Shown: piece by piece, positions 38,346 to 48,325 of the stretch
Numbering within the stretch: position 1 is the first letter of the stretch
Layout of the letters: each line of letters opens with the position of its first letter
Source of the DNA: Puffinus mauretanicus
Lineage: Eukaryota > Chordata > Aves > Procellariiformes > Procellariidae
DNA: 64,000 nucleotides
Assembly (NCBI GenBank): GCA_023333565.1
Contig: JAJKFH010000755.1
Span: 372,001-436,000, forward strand
Direction of reading: 5' to 3'
Program-made: the position numbers and the translations under genes
Notes under the pieces: generated by a model
What the model was told of the DNA's origin: nothing
The model's database searches: none
The model's input: the letters and a program-made list of their open reading frames with translations, nothing else

Positions 38346-38985
38346 GAGATGACAGAACGGTTTGGGTTGGAAGGGACCTTCAGAGATCACCTAGTCCAAC
38401 CCCCTGCCGTGGGCAGGGACATCTTTCACTAGATCAGGTTGCTCAGAGCCCCGTCCAACCTGACCGCGAACACTCCAGTCACGGGGCATCCACGTCGTCT
38501 CTGAACGACCTGTTCCAGTGTCTCACCACCCTCATCGTAAACAATTTCTTCCTTATGTCCAATCTAAACCTACCCTCTTCCAGTTTAAAACCTCTACCCC
38601 TTGTCCTGTCACTGTAGGCCCTGGCAAACAGTCTCTCGCCATCATTCTTGTAAGCCCTCTATAACCCAGGTGGGGTTTCACCAGAATGGAGTAGAGGGGG
38701 AAAATCACCCCCCTCGACCTGCTGGCCACACCGCTTGCGATGCAGCCCAGGATGCGACTGGCTTTCTGGGCTGCAAGCACACATTGCCAGCTCGTGTCCA
38801 ATTTGCCACCCACCGGTACCCCCAAGTCCTCCTCCGCAAGGCTGCTCTCAACCCATTCACCCCCCAGTCTGTACTGATAGTGGGGATTGCCCCGACCCCG
38901 GTGCAGGACCTTGACGTGGGCTTGTGGAACTTCATGAAGTTCACATGGGCCCACTCCTCCAGCCTCTCAATGTCCATGTCTTGGA
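38346..38985 (-). mobile_element. CR1 LINE, 5'-truncated with internal deletion
   Basis: The antisense tail (GGTTTGGGTTGGAAGGGACC) starts near 38359. On the minus strand the ORF2 C-terminal region reads [34 protein letters not shown] (in another frame) and KPHLGYRG. Compared with the 27.7 kb copy it lacks roughly 180 bp between the KPHL motif and the ERLF-type region near 38650. Its octamer tail has decayed. The 5' truncation falls at nearly the same ORF2 position (around RLEEWAHVN) as in the 27.7 kb copy. It sits 2.0 kb downstream of the exon 2 donor, in the sense orientation. Confidence 0.93.
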
Positions 38986-40979
38986 TGTTTGGTCCCTGTC
39001 TTCATAATCCCCACCTCACTTTGGCATTTCTACCTGCAGAGGGTTTCTGCATCAGTGAAAGAAATAAATCTTTCACAGTAAAAACACAGGAAAAGCCATG
39101 CAGGGCACAACCAAAGGTCCAGCCAAGCTCCCGTGCTGGCTTTGACAGCGGCCAGCAGCAGATGGCTATGAAGGAACATAACAGCCAAGCATGTTGAGAT
39201 ATTTCCCAAACCACTTCCTAAGCTCCAGCCCTCCTCAGGCTTTTCCCAAGCCAAAAGACATTGCCCTGTACGCCCCCACGACGGGTTCCTCCTCCACAAC
39301 CCACCCAGGTGCCCCAGAGCATCGGTGAACTTTCAGCATCCGCAGCTTTTTGCAGCAGCATTCAAGTCCATCACGCAAAAGAGCATCTGCTCCTCTTCCC
39401 AGTTTCATTCACTCTGGTTCTGCTGCCAGAAAGGACAAGGAAACAATACACCGTCTCCACATCACTCCTTAATTTTACAGGCTTCAGTCACCTGCCCCAG
39501 GAGTCTTCCTCTCGAGTGGAGGAAGCACAGACCTACTTAGCAGCTCTTCTCCCAGAGCCATCCCATGGCCGACCATCCCCACCACCCTTCTCTCTGTATA
39601 TGCTCTATCTTTTTGCAGATGGAAAAAAAAAATCTCCCCAACATCTCCCTGGTCTCAGCAACTCTCCCAAATCCACTGAGCGCTCTGCACCCATCCCTTC
39701 CCGGTGCCCAGCACCGTGATCCCCACGCCAAAGCAGAAATCATCCCAGGGAGCCGCCGGCTGCAAACACGGCCACACACACCCCGAAACCTCCCCAGCCG
39801 CTCTCCCGACACCCCGGCACGTGTTGACGGCAATAGGGCTGAGCCACCCCACACGCACACGCTCGTGATGCTCACCCCGTGCACAGCAAACGCGTGGGCG
39901 ACACCACGCGTGCAGCTAGCGTGGAGGAGCTTCTGCTCCAAGCGCAAGAACTCCACGTGCTCAAAGTCTTCCCCCATCCGCCCCCAGAAATCACATCAGC
40001 CGCTGCGATGACTAAGAAAGCAGCTCACCGAGCTGCCACTCCAGCGGCCGTATCCAGAAACGGCTGCACCGCCACCCAGAACCAAATGCCGCTCCGACGG
40101 ACAGACGGTCGTTCGCCCCGTCGGCCGCATGCCACTGGTGAGGCTTTTCGCGCTCCCGGTGACCTGGAAGAGCAGCTTTGCCGGCTCAGCATCGCTGCTG
40201 CATGTTAGCGGAGGAGCGACACGTAAAAAATCACCCACAGCAACCCGTCGGCCCGAGGCCGATCGTAACCACAAGTGGGACAAAGCCCACGTACCAACGG
40301 CAGACCAAGAAACAGGCGCCAACTCCTGTCAACCCTGCGCCTTGTGCTTGCCTGCGCACCCACGCAGATCCCGCATTTACTAACAAGCTAAGGTCTCCTT
40401 CTCTGCAAATGATGTAACCAGAGAGAAACTAATTCCTCTGGGAGCTGCAGGAAGCTTTGACACGCAAGGTGAAGCCAACCGGGAAGCAGAGCACAGCGGC
40501 CAACAGACACTGCCCTGCCCTGTCGGGAGCTGGAGCGGGCACAGGACCAGGACATCACCTTCGCCGCCAGCCCAGGCTCCTGCCACAGCGCGACAGGAGC
40601 TGGAGAGGCTTGGACCCGCCCGGCACAGCCGCAGCGCCGAAGAAACCAAATCCCCGAGGGTGCAGCAGGATGGTACCCCGACGCACGGTGACTGCAGGCG
40701 ATTTGCTGGTTCACGGTTCCCAGAAGCCAGGCACATCTCCAGCGGTGCCCTCCCATCGCCACGTCCAGACCCAGGCACATCACGCGGCCAAACCGTCTTC
40801 ACGCCAGAACCAGGAGGCACCGGCCACACATCAGTGCTGGCCCCCAACGGTACCAGACACACAGTCCCGCGGCAAGCTCCCGCTCCCTCTTCACCCACAG
40901 CGGCACGTCCCAGCGCAGGAGCGACCGCCAGAGCCGAGCGGCAACACCACCTCCACCCGCGCCCCGACACCTTTCTTAC
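38986..40979. other. Intron 2 stretch next to the exon 2 donor
   Basis: This is the intron flank just downstream of exon 2. The first 600 nt (40979-40380) stay open in the ZNF609 frame and close at a stop at 40380. No second donor, polyadenylation signal or repeat was recognised in them. Confidence 0.6.
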
Positions 40980-41726
40980 CTTCTCCGACTTCACCTTTTT
41001 CAGCTGCCGGCACTCACTTTCCCCATCCTCCAGCTCCGACTTAACTCCCAAGGGATTGAGCGCAGCTCCCGTGTCAATAGCTATACTCCCAAGCTGCTCG
41101 GCAGCAGCAGGCTCTGTCCCCTGGCCCCCATCGTACTGTCCCACCCTCACCGCCAGGGCCAGGGGCTGCAGCACGCTGGGCTCCTTCTCCGCCGCAGCCC
41201 CCGCACCCTCACTCCTTTCCTTCTTGCTTTTGGATAAGCCGCCCTCCTTCTCCTTCTTGGAGCCGGCCACGCTGCGAGATGCCTTGGCCGATTTCTCCGA
41301 GCCCTTCGGGGTGACGGTGGGCACCAAGCTGCCCGAGTTCGCACCGTCCCCAGAGCGTCCTTGAGCCTCCTTCTTGCCACCAGCTCCCTCGCTGGGAGTG
41401 AACAAGGAGGTCCCCGGGGTTGGCTTGCCACTGTCCTTGCCACTCTTGCTCCTTTTCGACTTGGATTTGCCCTCCTTGCCCTGAGGGCCCGGCACCGGGC
41501 TCACAAACTTGATGTTATCCGGTAGAGTTGCCACCGCGTTGGGCGCCGGGAGCCCCACCTCTTTGGAGCCCGACATTTCCAATTTCTGCTGATCCTTCTC
41601 CAAATCAGCGTCCAGGTCAATGATGAGATTCCCTACGCCAATGTCCCACTCATCCCCGCTGTCATACGTCTCAACCGGGTTCGCATCGATTCCTTTCCCT
41701 CCGGAAGCTCCGCTGCTCAAGGACAT
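40980..41726 (-). CDS. ZNF609: ZNF609 first coding exon (codons 1-249, exon 2)
   Basis: This exon encodes the N-terminal 249 residues of ZNF609. The start MSLSSGASGGKG, then NPVETYDSGDEWDIGVGNLI, DLDADLEKDQQKLEMSGSKE and TLPDNIKFV, is near-identical to mammalian ZNF609 as I know it. A basic Lys/Ser-rich segment follows (about residues 86-97, KSKSKRSKSGK, a likely nuclear localisation signal), then low-complexity charged sequence rich in Ser, Lys and Gly, ending ECRQLKKVKSEK. The start is supported by A at -3 and by an in-frame TGA 18 nt upstream (41747-41745). The donor GAAG|GTAAGA ends the exon in phase 0, agreeing with exon 3. The protein is nuclear and chromatin-associated in mammals; this N-terminal part looks disordered apart from the conserved first 80 residues. 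Confidence 0.97.
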
Positions 41727-41844
41727 CTTAGAGTTAACAGCCCCTCACGGTTCAAGGCTCTTCCCTGCCTCCACGCCCTGGGGGTCACCTACGTCCTCGG
41801 GGGGCTTTCAGCGGTCAGGGTCTGCCCAGGTGACGGCATCGCTG
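41727..41844 (-). other. ZNF609: ZNF609 exon 2, 5' UTR part with tandem NAGNAG acceptor
   Basis: This is 118 nt of 5' UTR upstream of the ATG. The acceptor reads TTTGCTCTCCCTTCCAG followed at once by CAG, so splicing can use AG at 41846-41845 (exon from 41844) or AG at 41843-41842 (exon from 41841). The choice does not alter the linear protein. It contains one short upstream ORF, listed separately. Confidence 0.85.
41789..41839 (-). promoter_or_regulatory. Upstream ORF of 16 codons in ZNF609 exon 2
   Basis: ATG at 41839-41837, with G at -3, opens a 16-codon frame (MPSPGQTLTAESPPRT) that ends at 41789, 62 nt before the main start codon. It is in a different frame from the main ORF. Such an upstream ORF would be expected to lower main-ORF translation in the linear mRNA; the effect here is inferred. 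Confidence 0.45.
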
Positions 41845-42968
41845 CTGGAAGGGAGAGCAAAGAGAAAGGGTTACACACGAAGAGCCCCGGGCAGGCAGGT
41901 CTGCCTTCACCGGCAGCCACACGCGCAGGCAGGAGAAGTCCCGGGCAGGGTGAAAGCCCCCAACCTCCCAAATCCCCCATCGCACGATGCGAAGCAGCAT
42001 CCTCCTGCCACCCCCCCGGGCTGGGGCTGCTCCTTGGCCGTCCCCGCAGCAGCAGCCATCTGGCACCGGTCCCTCGATCAATACCGTTCCTGGCAGGTCA
42101 CGGCTCTCGGCTCCAACAAGACATTACTCACACGTTTCCCCACTTGCCATTTCCCTCTGAATTATCGAGCGCTGCCCCTAGGAGGGAGGATTGATTCCTC
42201 TCCTGCCGATGCCACCCGGGGGGGAGGGCTCCTCTCAGCGCCAGCTTCGCTGCGAGGGACGAGAGCCACTCGCCGGGGAAGTCGAGTGCCTCGGTGGGAA
42301 ATAAATCCCGAGATTCAGAGCGCCTGTGACACTTGGGACGCGTCAGAGCGGTCACCGAAGGCCAAACAGCAGCGGGAAGCGCCGGGTTTCCATCCTGCAC
42401 CTCCAGGCAGCACAACACGGCACCCGGCTTTAGGACGTTAAACCACCATCACCTCCAGGCTCCGAAGGATGGGAAACCGAGGCACAGTTCCACGGGTACC
42501 TGGTCTTAATCGGGAAGAGAGGGACCAGCCATACCTGCCCGCATCACGGCCAACCCCAGCTAGCCCAAAATTTCTCCTCCCGGCCTCCCAGCCCCTCGCC
42601 CTCTCTGCTCTCAGAGGCCCTGTCCCAGAGGCAGCGACGGGGGGAGGAAAACAAAAAAGACACCCACGTGCAACCCGAAGAAGCATCAGAGTTGCTCGCT
42701 GAGATTAGCTCGTGGCAATTACACTGACGAGACATCATTAACACATGAAACAGCTTCTTCCCAGCAGCCACCCGGCCAGCTACTCGGCCCCAGCCGCCCG
42801 CTCTCCAGATCTCTTAAGAAATCCTTGGCCACCCATTTGGGCGAAGCTCCTCTCCAGCAGCACTGTCCTCCCCTTCCCCGCCGAGCTCCTGGCCTGCCAG
42901 CTCCTGGCACTATTTACGAGTAACACTTCAAAAACAGGTGACTTAAAGAGAAATGAGAAGAGATGGGG

Positions 42969-43001
42969 GGAAAAAAAAAACCCACACACACACACACACA
43001 A
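42969..43001. repeat. A-run plus CA microsatellite
   Basis: Ten adenines are followed by about nine CA units (42983-43001). Confidence 0.92.
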
Positions 43002-43350
43002 ATTTCTTCAAACCCCAGCAGGCAGGAGCCTGGAACGCAGCTTCATGGTGCGTTTCCAGAGATGCAAACACTGTAAAAATGCCAGGGATTCTTTCATCAG
43101 ACAGGCTGCCGCAGCCAGACCATTTTCCATCTGCTCCCCACAGCATCCTCGGCTCTGTACAGCTAATAATCCGCTCTCTGACAGGTCATTACGGATATTT
43201 TTAACCCCAGGAGCCGGGGGCTAGCGTGCAAGCTGGAAATGAAAAGCACTGACCTCTCATTTCAGCGGCAGAGAAAGTGCCGAATCAGGAGATCACTTTG
43301 TGCACTAGAGTCGCTAACGGCTTCCCAAAGCCGCCCTGCCTGTTTCTGTT

Positions 43351-43384
43351 GCTGCCGCCGCCTCCTCTTCCTCCTCCTCCTCCT
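43351..43384. repeat. CCT/CCG trinucleotide repeat
   Basis: GCCGCCG runs into interrupted CCT repeats. It is a pyrimidine-rich simple repeat within intron 1. Confidence 0.85.
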
Positions 43385-44000
43385 GCCCTGGCACCCGCGC
43401 CCCAGCCCCGAGCCGGGGCGTCCAGCCCAACCCCACCAACCTGCCTCTCCAGAGCCCCTCTCCGAACCGCCGACGGGGTCGGCGATCAGCAGCGACCACC
43501 TCCCCTCCGCCCTGCGGACCCCCTCAGCCGGCGCGCGCTGCCACAGCCAGCTCCCTTTGTGCCGCGGATCCGCAGCGATTCCTTTGTCCGGATGGGCAAA
43601 GCCAGTCACAAGGTGGACGAACCAGATTTTTAGCTGGTAACAACCCCTTCCCAGCCCAAAGTTGAGGCACAGCCTCCAGCCACAACCCCGCCGGACAGGG
43701 CTCGGGGACACGGTGCTGCTGCGCAGAACCAACATACATGAGCTACCGGGAGAGGACGAGGCTCAGCCTCCAAGAGGTGCCCACCCGAGGTTGGAGCATG
43801 CAACGGGCCACGTCCAGCTCAGCCCAGAGGGACAGATGGACCAGGATCTGGCCTCACAGTCGCAGGAAGGCGACGGACAATCCGCAGGGTTGCATTGCGA
43901 CAGGCACAGCATCACCTGCTCCACGCAACGCCTCCACGACGCCGGCTTGGCGGGCTCTCAGCTCGCACCGGGGAGCTCGCCTTGCTGTTTTAAGTGTGCG

Positions 44001-44047
44001 TATATACATGCACACACACATATACATAAATATTATTTATATATATG
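44001..44047. repeat. TA/CA compound microsatellite
   Basis: TATATACATG, then CACACACACA, then TATACATAAATATTATTTAT-type sequence, in low-complexity AT-rich form. Confidence 0.9.
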
Positions 44048-45924
44048 AAATAAGGAGAGCAGATGAGCAGGACTTTGGTCTGAAACTATGCAAACAGCAG
44101 CAGCGTTTGCCAATTCCTACCACAACAAAAGGAAGAAGGAGCCCAGAAGTCCGCTGGGTCCCCGGTGATTAGAGAGCCAGGAACAATCAAAGGGTTAGAA
44201 AACAAGAGGAGAAAAAACATTCACCCTAAGAGGAGGCGTCGAGGGAGCCCGAGCTCTGCTAACGCAGAGGGAAGGGAACCGCAAACAGGACAGACGAGAA
44301 CGGGCTGGATTTGCCAGAGCGGAGGAAAGGTGCATCGAGAGCGGGGCAGGGAGCTCGAGACGTGCCACTGCGGGAAGAGGGACCGGGGCAGGGACCGGCT
44401 CCTTCCAGCCCGGGGCTGAAGGCTAGGACCCTGGTACGTGATCCGGGGGGGGTCCCCGCAAGTCATCCGTTGCACGTGGCCCTAAAAGCATTTCCCGCAG
44501 CTCAAACACCCCCTCCCCGAAATTCCCATCCCGATTCCCCATTTCTCTTCTCCAAAGAGCCACCCTCGCAGGCTCAACCTCTGCAGCCAGAGGAGCATTT
44601 CGGGTCCCTCTCCCAAGCAAGACTCCCAGGGACCCCCGACCTGCCACTGCTATTTCGGCGGATGGGAACCCCTGGCTACCGCAGCCCACGGTCCAGAGAA
44701 GGAGGTCCCTTTCCCACCGCCTGGTTTGTCCAAGCCGGAGAAGCAGCGGGTGCTATCCAGATCCTCCCCGCTCTCTTGCCGGGGGGAGTAAGGCCGCCAC
44801 AAATCACGGCATCTCAGAAAACAGACCGAGGAGATTGATTCAGCTATAAACGTGTCCTTCCCCTTACCTCCTGCCATCGCGGGATTGATCCCCGCGCAAC
44901 ATGAAAAGCATGTGCTCACTTGTTGGCCTGGAGACCTGCCAACAAAGCGTTTTAAGAGCAGTCCTGGAGCGCAGCTCCTACAAGGAGACAGCTTTCTGCT
45001 TGGGAATGCTGCACACACACAGCACCAGACATGAATAATTCAGCTCCATTAGGTGCCGAGACCTCTACAATCCACATCTACGGGCTGGGACGGAGCCAAC
45101 CGTATTAAGAGACAAACCTGAAAGTTCACTTTCGGAGCTGCAAACATGCCTAGAGAAAGCTATTCAAACAGAATAGCTCGCCTTCAAAAAGGGAGCGAGG
45201 AAACCGCACGAGCCCCCGGCTCTTTGTGCTAAAACATGCGCAGGATGCTCGGCAGCAAACCCGCCGAGCCCGCGCCGCTCCGGCTTTCTCTACCAGTTAC
45301 CGGAGGCCAAGAAACCAAAGCGGGGAAGGATTGAACGCCCAAGGGCGGCGAGATGCAGGAGAAAGCTCTTCTCCTGGCAACAGCCAGCCCACACGTAGGG
45401 AGCCTGTCTCATACCCATGTGCTCCAGCCTGCAGTGCTCCAGCATCAGCCTCTGGTGGCTTCCAGACATGACCGACTGCAATTTTCACCCTGATTAACTT
45501 TCAGGAATGCCCGCAAGAAGGAGCGGCAAAAACGAGGCGGGGGGGGGGAGGAGGAATCTCCAGGACACGGCATTTCCTCCGGCGGGGCACAAGGCAGGGA
45601 GTGGAGGGTTTTGGCAAGATGCTTGCCCCGGCCAGGAGCACACAGACCCCTCCGCTCCCTCGCAGGGGGAGGCAAAGGCAGCACCGGCAGCCGGGGTGGG
45701 GGAGCATCCATGGAAGAGACGCTGGCCCCCACCGCTTGCCGAGACCCTGAAGGGCTCCCCACGAGCCCCCAGCCCCGCTCCGCCGAGGCAGCGGCACGAG
45801 GGGCTGTGGTGCCGAGGCCCTTCCTCCCGCCGCTGGCAGCCAGCCGGCAGCTCTCCCCATACGCTGCCTCCACACAAGATCCCTTTTTGTTTCCTTTTAC
45901 GACTAAAGAAACTCGGGGCGGGGG

Positions 45925-45940
45925 ACACACACACACACAC
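45925..45940. repeat. AC microsatellite
   Basis: Eight AC units preceded by a G-run. Confidence 0.92.
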
Positions 45941-46121
45941 GCCTGCCTTTCCCGAGCTGCCGCGCTCGCTCCCCGCTCGGCTCCTACCACCACGTTTGTA
46001 ATCCCCCAGCTGGGCTTGTTTGGGTTGGATTTTTGTTAAGTAACTCCCATGTCTTTTCTGCAGCTTTCTTTTTAAGATGTTCCCCTCTCTCCCCGCCCCC
46101 TCTCTCTAGAGATGGGGGAGG

Positions 46122-46158
46122 AAAAAAAAAAAAAAAAAAAAGAGAGAGGAAAAAAAGA
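46122..46158. repeat. A-rich / AG-rich simple repeat
   Basis: Twenty adenines are followed by GAGAGAGG and further A-runs. Confidence 0.9.
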
Positions 46159-47992
46159 GAAATGTTGAACGCGAGCCAGCTGGCACGCACAAGAGGAGAC
46201 GGAGAAATCTGCACAAAGGAGCTTCCTCACTCACTTGCTGCTTTCAGCTCAAGAAATCACGCAGGGGAGGAGGGTTTGCTCTCCCCCATACATCAGATCA
46301 GTCAAGCCACAGCAGACAAAGGAGATTTACCATGACACCCTCCAGAACTGCCACCCAACGGGGGCAGGATCCCTCAATCGCCTTCGCCCGGCGGGAGTCC
46401 GAGCTGTTGCAAAACACGCCGAAGCGCAGGGCTTCAAAACAAGCTGTTCAATGTGGAATTAAGCAAGATTTTGAATGGAAGAGCTGCGCTCCCACCTCCT
46501 CGCTCGCACAAGGCGCCGGGAGAACTTCGGTGGCTCTCGGGGCCGAGCGGGACGGCGTCGGCGAGCTGCCAGGAGGGAGAAGGCTGAACCCAATTTGAAT
46601 AAAATGGAGCCACCCTTTTTTTTTTTTTTAATATGGAGGTGCACCCCACCGAGACTACATCTTCCAGCATGCACTGCAACCGGAGCGCCCAGAGAGACGT
46701 CGAGAAACTTACGCCGGGACTCCAAGTTTCTGTAGGCTGAGCCTTGACACTGGAGATGAACCTGACACAGGGCAGCGTTCGAGTCATGAGTCATTTGTTG
46801 GCATTCCTGAGAAAAGCCTGAAATATTTGAGTCCAGGCATTACAAAAGCAGGACAGACGAGGTCACTGGAAGAGGCTGGAGACGGAGGAGGATGGGAGAG
46901 GTTAGCAAAGACCTCTTCGGCGTAGGGGTGGCCAGGCAATCACTCCACCTGGAGCAAAGCTCGGGAGATTTATCAGTCACACCACCCACCTGCTACCAAA
47001 TACACACTCAAGCGTCAACTTCACATTCATCATCAGTCAAAAGATGCAGCTCGGATCAAAATTCAACCTTACGTCCACCCCCATCCGCCCATGACCTTAA
47101 AACACGACCTTACAGCAACATTCAGCAAGACTATGGCACACAAAGAAGTCCAGCAAAATTGTAGATACAAGATAAGGGCACGCGGTGCCAGATCTCAACC
47201 CGGCTGTGTTTGAAGAAAACACTTCACCAGATTAGCTAAAACTCGGCGTTTGCTTCTTATTGACACTTCTTTAACCTCGACGCCAAACAGACGTTGAGGA
47301 GAAACTCGATCTAGGGCTGAAAAACCCAACGTTCTGAACACAGCTCGACAGTAAAGCCACCCCCGGCAGACCCCCTGCTTCCCTCAACTCCCAACAAGGC
47401 AAACACAACTGGCGGCAACATCACCAGTATGTGAGGTACACAGAAAGGGGGAAAACAAAAAGGAGGAAACATTTCAGGCCTTCCTTTATATCGCGAAATG
47501 GGGAAAACTGGAACAAGTTCCTCTTTAATCCTCCCATCACTCTTGGAAGTGTCATCACCAAAGTCTCAATTTTTCATTTGTTCATTCCCCAAGAGCCCAC
47601 AGTTCTTCAGATTTACAATTATTTGATTTTGATGTCTCTCAACCCTGGCATTTTTTTCAAGCTACCTACCTCTGTACTGAATAAAACGCGACTCAGATTT
47701 CCTCCGCCAACACACAGCGCAGTCCAGAGCTTCATATTTCAAGAAAACGAACAGTGAGAGAAACATCACTCGAGGTCCTCAGCTCAAGCAGAAGGCACAT
47801 CAATACCTACAGACCCACACGAAGGCACCAAACGTCACTTCATTTCGCTCCTGTGAAGGACAGCAGGCAAATGTCACCTTCTCTGTACTCCCGCTTGCTC
47901 GCCGCTGAATCGCGCTGCTGGAATCACTTCTCCAGGGGAAGCTGAGCAAGCACCATTGTTACACAGAAGCCGGAACGTACGTGTCAACACAC

Positions 47993-48032
47993 GGCTGCTC
48001 TACAGTTCAAGTCACAGAACTGTAGAGCAGCC
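47993..48032. repeat. Perfect 16-bp inverted repeat at a CR1 3' end
   Basis: GGCTGCTCTACAGTTC (47993-48008) and GAACTGTAGAGCAGCC (48017-48032) are exact reverse complements with an 8-nt loop (AAGTCACA). The right arm falls within the terminal sequence of the adjacent CR1 copy and the left arm lies just outside it. The transcribed strand would form a very stable 40-nt hairpin in intron 1. It is too short for a typical microRNA precursor. Confidence 0.9.
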
Positions 48033-48325
48033 CAGTTGGAAGGGTCCTGGAAAGGTCACCTGGTCCCACCTTTCGTGGGAAAGGGAGCCCAGATGAGATC
48101 ATCTACTACTCTGTCCATTTGCGCCTTGAAAACCTCCAGCGATGTGGACCTCCATGCCCCTGAGGAGGTTGTTCCAGCAAATGATTGCTCTCACCGTAAA
48201 AAATATTTTTCTTATGTTGAGATGAAACCTCTCTCAGTGCAACTTGTATCCATTGCCCCTTGACTTCTCCATGCGGCCCCTTGTGAAGAGAGAGCCTCCG
48301 TCCTCTCTGTAGCCACCCTTTAAGT
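48011..48325 (-). mobile_element. CR1 LINE fragment (diverged subfamily)
   Basis: The plus strand shows an antisense CR1 tail (CCAGTTGGAAGGGTCCTGG, then AAGGTCACCTGGTCCCACC). Diverged ORF2-terminal and 3' UTR sequence follows, with TGAGGAGGTTGTTCCAGC, TCTTATGTTGAGATGAAACC and ATTGCCCCTTGACTTCTCC. It is 5' truncated near 48325 and is older than the 27.7 kb copy. It lies in sense orientation, 6.2 kb upstream of exon 2. Confidence 0.88.

Larger units (their letters stand above)
683..40979 (-). other. ZNF609: ZNF609 intron 2 (40.3 kb)
   Basis: This intron joins exon 2 (donor GAAG|GTAAGA at 40979-40974) to exon 3 (acceptor AG at 684-683). It holds four CR1 fragments (about 10384, 24438, 27673 and 38346), several A-runs, and short AT-rich palindromic segments listed separately. 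No nested gene could be supported. Open frames inside it, the longest at 5956-6918 on the minus strand, show no recognisable protein family. Confidence 0.9.
40980..41844 (-). ncRNA. circZNF609: Predicted circ-ZNF609 (single-exon circular RNA) with closed ORF
   Basis: In human and mouse, ZNF609 exon 2 (874 nt in human) back-splices into circ-ZNF609, reported to carry a 753-nt ORF that starts at the host AUG and stops just past the junction. Here the orthologous exon is 865 nt (or 862 with the second acceptor). It contains the AUG, exits in phase 0, and when its 3' end is joined to its own 5' end it reads QRCRHLGRP (or RCRHLGRP) and then stops at 41817-41815. The circular ORF would thus encode 258 (257) residues. 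The exon architecture is seen directly. That the circle is made in birds is inference; no inverted CR1 pair flanks the exon. Confidence 0.55.

Noticed and set aside
40660..41364. 234-codon plus-strand frame antisense to ZNF609 exon 2
   Set aside because: It is a shadow of the real coding exon; the minus-strand frame has clear ZNF609 identity and proper splice sites.
41147..41443. 98-codon Arg-rich alternative frame inside ZNF609 exon 2
   Set aside because: It is an overlapping frame of Lys/Ser codons read out of register, with no independent support.
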